Positions 19,537-33,108 of a DNA stretch of 64,000 nucleotides are shown here, one piece after another. Below the pieces are notes generated by a model that was not told the origin of the DNA, did no database searches, and saw only the letters and a program-made list of their open reading frames with translations. How positions within the stretch are numbered: position 1 is the first letter of the stretch; every line of letters starts with the position of its first letter. The DNA comes from Liolophura sinensis. Lineage: Eukaryota; Mollusca; Polyplacophora; Chitonida; Chitonidae. Both the position numbers and the translations under genes were made by a program. The stretch spans positions 434,001 to 498,000 of the forward strand of contig NW_027017955.1 of NCBI RefSeq assembly GCF_032854445.1. Reading direction: 5' to 3'.

Positions 19537-19784
19537 TATTTTTTTTCATAAAAAAAAAGTAAAAGCGCGGTTCCGGGTTTGATTCTAAGCAGGACTTAGT
19601 GTATGAATGCATAGTTTCCTCTACCAGAACGCATCGTCACCAACGCAGCAACTGGAATTGTGAAATTGCGACCACATGCAAAACGTCCTTTTGAGGCATG
19701 GCTCGTGATGCACGTGCGGTAATGTTGCATAAATACTCTTGCTCGAAAGAGAAGACATTCAGTGACCGAAAAAACACCAACAGT

Positions 19785-20069
19785 ATGCCAAGACTTACGC
19801 AAGCGCAACGAGACCAGGCCATCGGTATGTCCACCATGGCAGTCTCGCAACGTCACATTGCAAGAACGTTCAACTGCAGCCAAACCACCATCAGGAGGTT
19901 GTTGATACGCTATCAGCAGACAGGCCAGACCCAAGACAGACCAAGATCGGGAAGACCGAGGCTGAAGATCGCTACATCCGGCAGATCCACCTCCGAAACG
20001 TCAACAGCGGCGACGGCACTAGGCCATGTCATCAGCCCCAGAACAACACTGTGTCGTCTTCGTTCAACT
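19785..20069 (+). pseudogene. Tc1-like transposase N-terminus, U2
   Basis: Same HTH fragment as in U1, but codon 9 is CGA (R) instead of TGA. A 17-bp deletion after SGRSTSE brings the STAATALGHV part back into frame, so the frame reads through into the LINE-B2 leader (19698-20117 open). The catalytic domain is absent. Confidence 0.75.
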
Positions 20070-20851
20070 CCCCCGTGGGGTTTCCGGGGTGATAAAAATA
20101 GGACGTCAGTCCTCTAGGCAAGCTTGTCGTAAAAGTCGACTAACCTAGAGCTCTCCTGTGTGAGCCCGGTGAATATAATAGGCTCACATCTTCCCGGTTG
20201 TGTGAGAGGCAACTGGGGAGCGACCTGTTTGCCTTGGGACCCGTGATCAACGAGGACGGGATCTTGGTGGCTGAGGGCGTGTTGGTCTTGCGAGATCCTC
20301 ACGCCCAACACGTCACTTTGGGCCTTACTTGGGGAGAGACGGGAGGTCGGATGGGCCCGATCCGATCAATCGGCTTGGTCACGCCTTTCCTCTGCGTGGC
20401 CCCAAAATTTCTCCATAACACCACTCAGTAAAGAATAATTGTTATTTCTGAAATTTCGTTTGCGGTACTACGTTTTCAGGCGGTGGCTCATGGACCAGTC
20501 GAGTAGTATGTGTCTGATGTGTGACCTTATTAGCCTAATGGGGTTTGCTTATGGACGTGGAGTCCTTGGTGCGTTTCCTGGTGGGTAACCCCAGGTTCAG
20601 GCATCGCCCTTGTTGGCACTCCGTGGGTGGGGTGGGGAACACGTGGGGTGAATTCGTATTATATATTGATTATGTCTATCCTAACCCTTCCAAACCAAAT
20701 GTATCTAACAAATAAAATAACCAGGTCTTCCTCTCATCCGACTTCGTCGAATGCTGACAAAAAGAGGAAGTTAGAGGTTTTGTCAGGCTGCCTTGATAAT
20801 GCGCAGGATACATGGCCGCCTTTCATCGTTCTCTCAACAAGGAGTGAACAG
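20070..20851 (+). mobile_element. LINE-B2 5' end with ORF1 start, U2
   Basis: Leader helix II reads AGGAC/GTCCT here. ORF1 fragment 20672-20860. TTGCG is missing near 20236 and one GTGGG repeat is lost near 20632 relative to U1. Confidence 0.8.
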
Positions 20852-21043
20852 AATGAATGAATGATTATGGCTTAACGCCACATCGGCAATATTTCAGCCA
20901 TATCGTGGCGAGAACAAGGTCAAAAAGTGAGATGGTTAAGGTTTTCGATATAATAATATGAACACCAAAAGTAAAACAAAAAGTACAGACATGTTTAAAA
21001 TAGTATGAAAGAAAAATAAGAGTTAAAACTCGAAAACCAGGGG
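20852..21043 (-). mobile_element. LINE-B 3' UTR stub, U2
   Basis: Same position and extent as the U1 stub at 5091-5282, between the two parts of LINE-B2. Confidence 0.8.
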
Positions 21044-21059
21044 TTGTGCCCAGAGGGCA

Positions 21060-21689
21060 ATGATATGCACTGACTCGTTGTCTTGCTTATTGGCAATACA
21101 GAACAATAAATTTAAAAATCCCTTGATCCTTCAAATTTTAGCTATACAGGAATTAATTAGGAAGCTAATTAGAAGAGGTAAAGATATTATATTCTGCTGG
21201 ATACCAAGTCATATTGGTATCCATGGAAACACAGTCGCAGACAGGGAGGCGAAAGCTGCCCTAAATAAACCCATATCTAAGATAAAAATCCCTTATACTG
21301 ACATGAAGTCCAATATTCTTAAATATATTCGTGGCCTTTGGCAGGGTGAATGGAACTTGCAGGTCCATAATAAACTGCATGTTATTCATCCGGTCATTGG
21401 CTATAATTCATATACACTTGATATGTCTCGTAGAGACCAAGTCGTTTTAACCAGATGCCATATTGGGCATTCTCGTCTAACGCACAATTTCATACTAGAT
21501 GGGAGCAGTGCTCCCGAGTGTGTTGGATGTGATGCTCAATATGGCATCAAACATATCTTGGTTGACTGTGTCGACTTTGCCCATGTTCGGCAAAGATTCT
21601 ACACAGTCAACTCTATATATGATTTATTTGACAGCATCGCTGGCGATGTTGTCATAAATTATTTGAAGGCCATTGGCCTATATCATTAA
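21060..21689 (+). pseudogene. LINE-B2 RNase H/C-terminal fragment, U2
   Basis: Reads FAHVRQRF where U1 and U4 have FAHVGQRF; R is the form also found in the minus-strand copies. The premature stop after GLYH is kept. The 3' UTR runs to about 21949. Confidence 0.85.
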
Positions 21690-21949
21690 ATATAAAATTT
21701 AATTGTCACAAATATCTATAGATAAACAGTTATATACATATAGATTGATTTACACATATACTATAACCCTGGTTTTCGAGTTTTAACTCTTATTTTTCTT
21801 TTATACGATTTTTAACAGGTCTACTTTTTGTTTTACTTTTGATGTTTATATTATCATATCGAAAACCTTAACCGTCTCGCGTTTTCACCTTGTTCTCGCC
21901 ACGATATGGCTGAAATATTGCCAATGTGGGGTTACGCCATATTCATTCT

Positions 21950-22336
21950 AGGTCAGTCGCCTTTCACGACAAGATTATCTGCAGAGTCTATCGGAGCTGG
22001 GGCTTAACATATTTCCACTACACACTGCAAGTAGCTTGGGCCGTGGAAGGCCTAGTCGTGGAAGCAAATGAAAACTGCGGGCCTGTATTCCAACAAATCC
22101 GACCAGGGTGTGGGGACCACCAGGTCCTGAGGAAGGATCTACTTTCCCTATCCCCCTGCGTGCGGTCCAAATAAATGCATTTATTGCGTCAGGTAGAAAC
22201 CTCAATCCACCAAATCCAGGTCTAACCTGACGCGTTTGACCATAGCAATGGAGATGAACCACGCGAGGTGCATACGGCACGCTCTTTCGTGACCCACCAC
22301 TTCTGCTAGGTCACGTGACCACAAGTTACTGCCCCT
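21950..22336. other. Unassigned spacer, U2
   Basis: Counterpart of 6189-6575. The GCGTCAGGT...ACCTGACGC inverted repeat is perfect over 9 bp here. Confidence 0.4.
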
Positions 22337-22907
22337 CCCCCCGTGGGATCTCCGGGGTCATAAGAGTAGGACCCCAGTTCTCTAGGCAAGACTGTCGTAC
22401 GAGGCGACTAGCTTAGAGTGTGGTTCTGGTGAATAGAATAATTTCACAGCCTCCCTGGGCTTGTCGTACAAAGTGAATAAAAGGGTCAACCTGTTTGCCG
22501 TGGGTTGCGACCCGTGATAGGGGAGGACGGGATTCTGGTGCCTGAGGGCGGGTTGGCCTTGCGAGATCCTCACGTATAACAGTCTACTTCGGTCCTTACC
22601 TCTGCAAAGACGGTCGGTCGGAGGGCCCGTTCCGAGGTCACGCCAGTCCGGATGTCCGGGCATCAACCTTCATATATCTCGATTTCGTATAAATTGACTA
22701 CTTTCCGTGTTGGACGTTTTTAGTGAGATGTTGGGATGTCTGGACGGTGGTTGCGGGGTCAATCGACTTGGCCGTTTATAGTTTATTAGCCTGGCGGAGT
22801 ATGAGCGAAGAATCCACCTTACCGAGGATGGCGTAGAACTCTCTGCTGCTTACCCGCAGGAGGCGTTCCATCGTATATGTAATGGCACTCCGTTGCTGGT
22901 TAAGGTG
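22337..22907 (+). mobile_element. LINE-B3 5' end, U2
   Basis: Differs from U1 by a few substitutions in the leader (for example GTGATAGGGG for GTGATTGGGG), shared with U3. Confidence 0.65.
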
Positions 22908-24723
22908 CTTAAGGTTTTCGAAATGATGGCGAGAACATGAAAAATAAAACAAAAAGTACAGACATGTTTAAAATCAGATAAGAAAAAACCAAACAAGTTA
23001 AAACACCAAAACCAGTATATTTAAAAAGTACTATATCTGGAAAGCTATATGTATGTACCATTTTATCCATAAATATTAACACATAAACAAATTTATATTT
23101 TATGATATAGGCCAATGGTCCTCAAATATTTTATGACAACATCGCCAGCGATCATATATAGAGTTGACTGTATAGAATCTTTGCCGAACATGAGCAAAGT
23201 CAACCAGGGTATGTTTGATGCCGTATTCTGCATCACATCCAATATACTCGGGAGCACTGCTCCCATCTAGGATGAAATTGTGTGTCAGATGAGAATGCCC
23301 AATACGACACCTCGTTAAAACTACTTGGTCTCTGCGAGACATTTGACGGTCTGCCAGTAACCTGCGGATGGTCGTGGGTTTCCCCCGTGCTGTGAGCGGT
23401 TTCCACCCACCATAATGCTGGCCGCCGTCGTACAAGTGAAATATTCTTGAGTACAGCGTAAAACAACAATCAAATCAAAAAAAAAAAACAGACATTTTAC
23501 AAGTATAGGCATTGTAGCCAATGACAGGGTGAATAGCATGCAGTTTATTGTGGATCTGCAAGACCCACCCGCCCTGCCAAAGGCGACAAATACATTTAAG
23601 AATATTAGACTTTGTCAGTATACGGTGTTTTAACCAGAGATACAGGTTTATACTGGGCAGCTTTCGCTTCCCTGTCTACGACTGTGTTTCTATGGATACC
23701 AGTGCGACTTGGTATCCAACAGAATATAATATCTTTACCTTTTTTAAATTAGTTTTCTATGTTTGGCTATTATCTTAAGTATCAATGGATTTTTAAATCA
23801 TTATTCTGAATTGCCAAAAGGCAGGACTGGGAGTCGCTGCATATCACTGCCCTCTGGGCATGCCCCGAGGAAACATATGATAAGGCCAGGAGTATAGCCC
23901 TGGCCTCTGCAGAAAAGGTAGAAAATGAAGGTGGCAGACGAAGAGAAGTGACCCGCTGATCTAAGACAGCCGCAACCGCAACCCTGTCCCCATCCTTTGA
24001 GCCGTCAGTATATATATATATATATTTATAGTCTATATAATCAGCCTTCATGTTAGCAAAACTTTGCTCAATAATAAGAGGATTTGTACTTGATTTATTA
24101 TATTTACGTAGATCAAATATTAGTTCAGGGTGTGGAAGAAGCCAGGGAGGAGACTCCGGAAAAGACACTGGAGCTATATCCTCTTGCTCCATGTTAGCTC
24201 TCACAATATGGTCCCGTATACGCAGATCAAACGGAGGGATCTTGTCAGGACATTTATTAAATTTATCTACATATGATGGATTAAAAACACAGCTTAAAAC
24301 TCATCCAACAAACCCTGCCTACGAGTTAGTAGCATATTGAAGGCTAAGTTTTATACGTCGGTTATATAAAGAAGACTCATTTTCCTCCACTTATAAACTC
24401 TCCACACGGGGATGTTCTAAAAGCACCAAGGCTGAACCTCAAACCTTGGTGATGAACAGGATCCAACATTTTAATATACGACTTCCTAGCGGAACCGTAA
24501 AAGATGGATCCATAGTCCAATTTAGACCTCACCAGAGAGCGATATAAGTTAGGTAAAACTGATCGGTCAGCACCCCAATCGATGCTTGACACGACCATAA
24601 TTATATCGAGAGCCTTTGTACATTTAGCTTGAAACATTTTCATATGAGGTATAAAAGATAGCTTGCTATCAAATATTAGACGTAAAAATCTTCTTTGTCC
24701 AACAATTTTAACCTGTTTTACGT
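22908..24723 (-). mobile_element. LINE-B 3' half next to B3, U2
   Basis: Eight AT repeats near 24009 keep the frame open across the RNase H start, giving 140 codons (23782-24204) with IYTDGSKDGD, AEARAILLAL and ICSDSQSC. The RT thumb piece is at 24377-24643 and the C-terminal piece at 23100-23435. Confidence 0.8.
23345..23489 (+). mobile_element. SINE, U2
   Basis: Counterpart of 7584-7730 with a shorter A-run and GTACAGCG in place of GTACGGCG in the tail motif. Confidence 0.75.
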
Positions 24724-24986
24724 GGTCATTGTGGAGATTCTGTGTTATCCGTATTGTGAAGCTTTGGGACTAGGCATGTTCACACTATGGGAACAGCTAC
24801 AGTATATAGCACATAGAACCCGAGCAATAGCCAGTACATATACACCGAAGCGTGAGTCCGGGGGTTAGTATAACCCGGTCAAACCAGTTTCTCGGCGACA
24901 AGTCCGCCTGCATGCGCACGGACTTTTAGTGTTCAACCACTGTGCCAGGTGCCTCTAAACAACACTTCTGTCACTCTTCTGAAATA

Positions 24987-25800
24987 ATGGATCAGTTACA
25001 GATTATCATGGACAGGCTTGGTAAGTTAGATTCTATGGTGACAAGTGAAACACTGGAAAAAAAAACTACAAAACACTGAAGCAAAAATAGTTACAAAGTT
25101 GACAAACCTAATTGAGCAGCAGGAAGCCAGAATCTTTACTTTAGAAAAAGAAAATGATACCCTTCGGGCAGACATGCATGAATTAAGATTACAACACGAA
25201 CAAGATCAAGAAGAACTGGCCAGGGTAAACAGAGATATGCGAAACTTAGAAGACAGGCAGAACGATTTGGAACAATACTCCCCTAAACAAAGTATACGGA
25301 TTTACGGTGTAGATGGGGATACAGCCACAGAAACAACTGACGAATGTTCCGAGAAAGTCGTTGACATCTTAACATCCAAACTAAAGCTGTCACTGACGTC
25401 TAGCGACATAAGTATAGCGCAGAGATTGAGACCGAAAAGACCTGACTTAAACACAGAACCAAGGGGTGTAATAGTAAAGTTCATATCACGACGACTTAAA
25501 GTTGAAGCGATAAAAAACAGAAGAGCCTTGAAAGGAGCAAACATTGTGATTAAGGAAGACCTAACGCAGAAAAAGCAGGCTATTTTAAAAGCAGCATCTG
25601 CACACCCCATGATTCAATCCGCCTGGTCAAGAGATGGCAAAATCTTCACCAAAGACTTCAACGAGGACGTAAGACAAGTGAAATCTACTGACTGCATAGA
25701 CACTCTCATCAGTCTATCATCCCATACACCCAGAGTTCAAAGACCACGTGACCAAAGAAGTGGGAGGCCAATAACCAACTCACCAGCCCCTATCAGCTAG
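24987..25800 (+). pseudogene. LINE-C ORF1 frameshifted by one A, U2
   Basis: The start MDQLQ is kept, but an A7 tract has become A8 near 25057-25064, shifting the frame about 25 codons in. The remaining coiled coil and RRM-like region is open only from 25045. Same lesion as U3. Confidence 0.75.
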
Positions 25801-26310
25801 ATAACGATGGCTGCAATGTGAAGGATATATGCTATCTGATAACTCAGTTTGCTCTCGTAAAGAAAAAATCATCTTAGAATTAATAGAGCATTTTAAGTTA
25901 ACGAAGTACACAGCTTTAATGTGTCGAAAAAGAAATAGTATGCTCTTCTGCACAATAATATCAGAGATAAATATGATGGGTGCGATCGGCCATAAGATCT
26001 GTCAAAACCTATCAGCTTTCCCAATATGTATTTTATTCGCCAGAATCCACCTTGCCTTTTATATTCCATTCTTGTGTATGATCTTCTATACTCATAAGCT
26101 ATACCCAAATCACAACAGATCACTATATTTAGGAATTATTCCATGTCAGCTACAATATGTGAGTGAGTGAGTGAAAGTTTTAACGTCGCTTTCAACAACA
26201 TTTCAGTTTTATCACGACAATAAAACGTCAAGTAGTCGATCTACTACGGATAATTCATTTACTATTCGGTCAAAAAAGGACACCAGAAGTCGCATAACAA
26301 ACAGACAAAA

Positions 26311-29300
26311 TCACAGCTTTCCTGCCATACCAATGGTAGAGAGAAAATCAAAAATAGTATCACTTTCTACAGAATTGAAAAGTTCTGAAAGAGAGCTCAC
26401 GTGATAAAAGGAATCTCGTACAGGAGCAAAGTCGCCACAGTCAAGCAATATGTGCTTGACTGTGAACCGTTGATCACAAGCAAAGCAATGAGGAGCATCT
26501 TCTCCTTTCAACAAATACCCATGCGTAGCACGTGTGTGACCGATACGACACCTCCTCAAAATGCAAGAGCGGAGACGATGCCGTGAAAGGGAAGGCGCTG
26601 GACCAACAAACTGACGAATATCATGCAGTTTGTTGGTTGTCTGGTCATCCCATTGAGCCTGAAACAAGCGCTTGATATAGGAGCAAATAAGTGAACGCAA
26701 GTCCGAATATGGAACGTCAGTTTGGGTAGTAACGGAACGCAAAGCCGCCTTCGCGGCTTCATCTGCAGCAGTATTTCCAGGGATATCCATATGCCCTGGC
26801 ACCCAACAAAAGACAATGATAAAGTCTTCATTAAGTCGTTTAAACATCTCCCTGATAGACGGAATGTCTGGATGTACAGGCGAACTAACCCAAATTGCCT
26901 GGAGGCAGCAAAGGGAGTCAGAGCAGATGAGAACTCTGCTACCTCCTAGCTTTGGAATGGACCGAAGTGCGCACAAAATTGCCTTGGTTTCTGCAGTAAA
27001 TACAGAACAGGAATTTGGAAACCGAGTTGAAATGGTTCTAGGCCCAAGGACAGCGGCAGAAGCCACGCCATCATCATTCTTGGAACCGTCAGTGAATATG
27101 CGGTGATAAAATGGATACTTTGAACACATATTACTAAACTCCTGCTGGTATACTAAAGGGTTGCTGGAAGAATTCTTCAGGGAGGAGAGCGAGGTATCAA
27201 CCTGAGGCTCAGGACATAACCACGGTGGATCTTCCTGGATGCGTATGGGGGTGATAGTATCCAGTCCAAGTCCAGCTGCTTGCACGTGTTCCTGAATGCG
27301 GACACCCAGTGGAGGAACAATGGATGGCTTCTGAGCATATAAGTCTTCAAATTCCGGATGGAAGACACAATCAAAGGCCGGGTTGGATGGATTGGCTCTA
27401 AGCTTGGTGATATACTGTAAGGATGGTTCAGTTCTTCGAAGCTCCGGGGGAGGCTCGTTTGCCTCAACATACAGACTCTCCACAGGAGAGGTACGGAAAG
27501 CACCTAAGCACAACCGTAGGGCCTGGTGATGTATAGTATTGAGTTTCTTCAACTGGGAGCGCGACGGACCTCCATAAACACTGCAGGCATAGTCTAGCTT
27601 AGAACGAATCAGTGCTCGATAGAGCTGAAGTAGGGTTTCGTGATCCCCTCCCCATCGAGCACTAGAGACAACCTTCAAAATATTAAGCGCCTTTAGGCAT
27701 CTGGCTCTAAGATAATTAATGTGAGATTTAAATGTAAGGTGGTTATCGAAGATCACCCCGAGGAATTTTGCCTCCGGCACAACCTTGATGGGAGACCCAT
27801 CTAAAAATACCTTGGGGTCTTCATGGGGGAAGTACTTCCGACAAAAGTGTACACAGTCTTCGACTTGGAGAACTTAAATCCGTTCTCCAGTGCCCAGGCA
27901 TGGATTTTGTTAAGGCAAATCTGCAGCTGTCTCTCAATGGTGTGCATACCTTTGCCTCGACAAGAGATACCAAGATCGTCCACAAAAAGGGACGCATTCA
28001 TACTAGGAGATAAAACTCTGGCAAGGCTATTAATCTTACTGCTAAAGAGAGTAACTGATAAAATGCTGCCTTGAGGAACCCCCTGATCTTGTTCAAAGTA
28101 GTCAGATAGGGTAGCCCCAACCCGAACTTGGAAGTGACCATGGTCTAAGAATTTACGAATAAAGTCAGGAAGCCGACCTCTAAGTCCAAATCCATGCATA
28201 TCTTTCAGAATGCCATATTTCCAAGTAGTGTCATATGCTTTTTCCAGATCAAAAAAGACAGATACGACATGGTCACGATTAACGATACCGTTCTTAATAA
28301 AGCATTCTAGACGAACAAGGTGATCAACAGTACTGCGATTCCTTCGAAATCCACATTGAATGTCGCTTATCAACTCATTAGTCTCCAAAATCCACACCAT
28401 GCGATCGTTAATCATCCTCTCCATAGTCTTGCATACACAACTGGTTAAGGAAATAGGACGATAGTTATTTGGATCGGTAGAATCCTTTCCGGGCTTTGGG
28501 ATGGGGACAATAATAGCGTTTTGCCATGAGGCAGGAAAATTCCCGGAAATCCAAATGGTATTAAAAATTCCAAGAAGCACCCTCAAACAAGGAAGATTCT
28601 GGAAGGTGTCGTAAAAGCTGATAGTGGATATCATCTGGCCCTGGAGTTGAATCATGGGCCTTGCTCAGGGATGCGGATAGTTCATGTAGAGAAAATGTAG
28701 CATTGTAGGATTCTTCATTTGAGGATGTAAAATCAAGATAACTTGCCTCGGTCCGTTCCTTGTCACGCTGGAACTGAGGCAAGTAATTATCTGAAGACGA
28801 ATGGTGCGCAAAAGAAGCGCCCAACCTATTGGCTATGTCAAGTTTTTCTGTCAAAGAATTATTCCCGTCTTTAAGATGATTGACAGTGACATTGGATCCC
28901 TTGCCTTTGCAGTGGATCATATTCCAGACTTTTGACATAGGGGTACGATGATTAATCTTAGAAACATAACGTTTCCAAGAGTCACGTTTGGACTGTTTGA
29001 TAGTCCTACAAGCTTTAGCTCCAGTACGCCTAACATCGTCTAAATTACCGGGAGATGGTCTACATCGGTACACGCGCTCAGCACGTTTCCTGAAACGCCT
29101 AGCTCGTTTACAGTCCTCCGTGAACCACGGTTTCTTAATACAGGGAACCGCACAAGATTTCGGGATACATTTGGAGGATACATTTGGAGGCTACATCGAT
29201 TAGCTGATCCGAGAATAACTGGATAGTATCAACTGCATCAAGAAAAAGGTCGCTAGTAAGTGTTTCACCACACAGAACAGCAAAGCGGGGCCAGTCTGCT

Positions 29301-29993
29301 TAATCATAATTAAAGCGTGGAAGGGAGGAAGATACCGGCTCCTCAAGGGTAAGTATGGTGGGGAAGTGGTCGCTTCCGCACAGATCATCATGGACGCTCC
29401 AGCTGAATTCCGATCTTAGCCCTGCATCAGCCAGAGCTAAATCAAGGATCGAATAAATGCCCTTTGCAGGATGAAGGTAAGTATGTGTGCCATCATTTAA
29501 GTCGCATAGAGAGTTATTAGATATAAAATCCTCCAATACAGAGCCCTTCTGGTTACGTTTAGAGTCACCCCAGAGAACACTATGGGCATTAAAGTCACCC
29601 CAAAGAAGGCACGGTGTAGGTAATTGATCACATAGATTTTGCAGCTCTTTTTGGTGAAGAGTAGAAGAAGGTGGTATATAAATACAACAGATTGTTAATA
29701 CTATACCCAGTATGATACGCACTGCCACCGCCTGCAAATCGGTGTTCAGTGCCATTTTATTGTGTATTACACCCTGCCTAATCAAAAGAGAAGAACCCCC
29801 TGATGCCTTTTCCATTCGTAGACGTGGCAACAGCGTGATGAGATACATAACCTCGACATTGATAACTAGGATCAGTCAGAGTTTCCTGCAAGCTAAAAGC
29901 TATGGGACTGAGGTCTTGAGCTAACATCTGGAGCTCTGCGAGGTTATACCTCAATCCTCTACAGTTCCACTGTAAGATCTTTGTAGTAGCCAT
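26311..29993 (-). pseudogene. LINE-A ORF2, U2
   Basis: Pieces: endonuclease 29993-29778 and 29848-29300; linker 29073-28561; RT 28655-27801; thumb-RNase H-zinc 27780-26311. Carries the U1-type SSNPLV and LQET context FSLQE. Confidence 0.85.
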
Positions 29994-30002
29994 TATTAAT
30001 AT

Positions 30003-31142
30003 TTATTTACTCTTTTTCTTTTTTCTGGACTTCTTATACATCGCTGCCCTACGCTCAGCAAAATCCTCCTGTGACAACGTTATCAACATCCTCTGCTTTT
30101 TAGCCTTGTCAACTTTAGAGTCTCGTCGCAATGTGCGATAATACGACCCCAGGGATGTTGAGACAGGTACCAAGACCTCACCCTTGCCATTGGTATAGGC
30201 AGGCAAGTCTTCGGGTGCATCCATTTCCGAAAGAGATTCCTCCATATTGGATTCTCCACCAGTCCTAGACATATCAGATTGCTGAGAGCTTCCCTGAGGA
30301 TCAAGGCAATGTGCTATATCTCTAGTGTCTAACTGTGACATTGTAGACGGGTCAGGGCTGAACGTGCTACCCCATAAGGACGGGCTCTTACCAAGTGCAC
30401 CTTTGGAGGGCATCACGCCACTGGATTGCGTCTCCTTAATGCAGGATGGCGTTGTATCCGAAATTTCTGACGATCAAGAGGTAAGGAGGAATTCGAGATT
30501 TGACTCATACCGACAACCCACTCCGGGCTATTTGATGTCTGAGATGCCTCGCAAAGGCTCTGGGGCCCACCTACTACTGGCGATTCGCTTAACTTCCTTA
30601 CCTTATTTGTAGCACTCTCCAGCTTCCTCGTTGTCAGCAGCAGAGTTATCCAAAGTCCCTTTATTTTGTTGACTGGAAGGAACAGACTCGGCAGAAACCC
30701 CAATTTCCATATCATCCCGCAAAGGTTCTACACAGTCAACTCTATATATGATTTATTTGACAGCATCGCTGGCGATGTTGTCATCAATTATTTGAAGGCC
30801 ATTGGCCTTTATCATAAAATATAAATTTTAATTGTCATAAATATCTGTAGATAAACAGTTATATACATATAGATTTATACATGTACTATAACCCTGGTTT
30901 TCGAGTTTTAACTCTTATTTTTCTTTTATACGATTTTAAACATGTCTGTACTTTTTGTTTTACTTTTGATGTTCATATTATCATATCGAAAACCTTAACC
31001 GTCTCGCGTTTTCACCTTGTTCTCGCCACGATATGGCTGAAATATTGCCGATGTGGCGTTAAGCCATAATCATTCATTCATTCATTCCATATCATCCCCA
31101 TGTCCCTGACTATAATTACCATCATCATCTCCTCGACCTTCA
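30003..31142 (-). pseudogene. LINE-A ORF1 remnant, U2
   Basis: C-terminal frame 30416-30003 with STSLGSYY (leucine form shared with U1), basic lysine-rich end, and the nested LINE-B piece in its 5' part. Confidence 0.7.
30719..31084 (+). mobile_element. Nested LINE-B 3' end, U2
   Basis: Identical arrangement to U1; duplications TTCCATATCATCCC at 30705-30718 and 31085-31098. Confidence 0.9.
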
Positions 31143-31320
31143 CCCCCGTGGGGTTTCCGGGGTGATAAGAATAGGGCCTCAGCCCTCTAGGCAAGCTTGT
31201 CGTAAAAGTCGACTAACCTAGAGCTCTCCTGTGTGAGCCCGGTGAATATAATAGGCTCACATCTTCTCGGTTGTGTGAGAGGCAACCGGGGAGCGACCTG
31301 TTTTCCGTGGGTTGCGACCC
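31143..31320 (+). promoter_or_regulatory. Structured 5' leader of LINE-B1, U2
   Basis: All helices listed for 15385-15562 are present without change. Confidence 0.6.
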
Positions 31321-31746
31321 GTAATCTCCGAGGACGGGATCCTGGTGGCTGAGGGTGGGTTGGTCTTGCGAGATCCTCGCGCCCAACACTCCGCTTTGGC
31401 CCTTACTTGGAGTGAGACGGGAGGTCGGATGGGCCCGGTCCGATCAATCGGCTTGGTCATGTCTTGCCTTTACGTGGTTCCAATTGCCTCAATAACAGCA
31501 TATCGTTTGGCGAACAAATATTATTTCTGAAATATCGTTTGTAGGACTACGTTTTGAGGCGGTGGCTCATGGGTCAATCGAGTAGATTGAATTTAACCTG
31601 TTGGTATAAATCAATCTGTTCGAGTATACCTCATATGGAATCCTTGGTGCCTTTCCTGCTGGGTATCCCCAGGTTCAGACATCGCCCTTGTTGGCCCTCC
31701 GTGGTGGGTGGGGAACATATGGGCTGAATTTTATATACATATTGCC

Positions 31747-33108
31747 ATGTCATCTATAAACCTTAATTCGAATGTTTTAAATCTAAATACCAGGTCTTCC
31801 TCTCAGCCGATTTCAAGCGCTGACAAAAAGAGGAAATTAGAGGTTTTGTCGGATTCGGCTGATAACGGACAGGACAGCTGGCCGGCCTTTATGGTTCTCT
31901 CAACAAAGAGTGAACAAAAGCCGGCCTCCAAAATTCATCCATTTGTACTGAAAAGGGCCCTGCAGGGTTCAGCAGGTACATTAAAAAACGTCAAGAAATT
32001 ACGATCCGGAGACATTCTTATTGAATGTTTCCGGGAACAACAGTCCATAAATTTATTAGCTTTAAACAAAATAAATGATATTCCTGTGTATACATCCCCC
32101 CATAACTCCCTGAACAGCTGTCAGGGAATTATACGTGACAGAGATCAGGATATCATTGATCTATCAGAAGAAGAAATCTGCACTGAACTGAAGTCACAAG
32201 GTGTTACCAGAGTGAAACGCTTCAATATGAAGAAATCTGGTAACATCATTAAACTAAATACATATCTTCTCACCTTCAACAGTAAATCTATTCCGTCATA
32301 TATTTACATTGGCCCGTATAGGGTTGGTGTGGACTTATATATACCTAACCCAACACGTTGTTTCAAGTGTCAAAAGTTTGGCCATGGCAAGGGCCAGTGT
32401 AAAAATAAACTGATTTGTTTCCGGTGCGGCAGCGGGGGCCATGATGGTTTCGACTGCAGCAGCACAGCAAAGTGCTGCAATTGTGGTGGAGATCACATGG
32501 CCTCCTCTAGGGACTGCCCACTTTTTGTAAAAGAAAAACAAATAATCACAATAAAGACTAAAAACAATATATCATATCAGGAGGCCCGGAAATTGGTCTC
32601 CCCTCCTAACATTTCACTGCAGACTTCATTTGCCAGTGCGGTCAAGCGAGTAGCATCTGTTGCTACTCAAACATCAATGACTTGGCCCATTGGAAACCAG
32701 AAACCATGTCTTATTTCTGTTGAACCTACTGTTCGACCTGCTTTTAATACGTCCTCAACCCAGACTGCCTCAATACAACAGATCAAACCAGCCAATAACA
32801 CTGACCAACCCGATATTCCTAAACCTAGTCAACCTAAAAACAAAAATGTGTCCGAAAATAAACCTCAAAATAAAAACAATAAACCTAGTAAACCCAGTGG
32901 CCCAACAGAGCGTCCCTCTAAGGCCACTGGGGACCCTGTCCAAACTTATAATAAATTTGGACCGTTGGAGGACGTTGGTTTTTCAACATCAGATGCGGAT
33001 GTGATGGATACATCACCCGCACCAGGGAGATCTAACAGCCGATCTCCCAGGATGGGTCGTCCACGGTCCAAACATAAAGAAAAATCTCCTATACGTCTCC
33101 CTCCGTAA
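31747..33108 (+). CDS. LINE-B1 ORF1, intact, U2
   Basis: Protein identical to the U1 copy, with three zinc knuckles and the TAATG junction at 33106-33110. Confidence 0.85.
   Translation: MSSINLNSNVLNLNTRSSSQPISSADKKRKLEVLSDSADNGQDSWPAFMVLSTKSEQKPASKIHPFVLKRALQGSAGTLKNVKKLRSGDILIECFREQQSINLLALNKINDIPVYTSPHNSLNSCQGIIRDRDQDIIDLSEEEICTELKSQGVTRVKRFNMKKSGNIIKLNTYLLTFNSKSIPSYIYIGPYRVGVDLYIPNPTRCFKCQKFGHGKGQCKNKLICFRCGSGGHDGFDCSSTAKCCNCGGDHMASSRDCPLFVKEKQIITIKTKNNISYQEARKLVSPPNISLQTSFASAVKRVASVATQTSMTWPIGNQKPCLISVEPTVRPAFNTSSTQTASIQQIKPANNTDQPDIPKPSQPKNKNVSENKPQNKNNKPSKPSGPTERPSKATGDPVQTYNKFGPLEDVGFSTSDADVMDTSPAPGRSNSRSPRMGRPRSKHKEKSPIRLPP

Larger units (their letters stand above)
26159..31142 (-). 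mobile_element. LINE-A, U2
   Basis: Same extent, lesions and nested insertion as in U1; almost no differences from U1 over the whole element. Confidence 0.85.
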
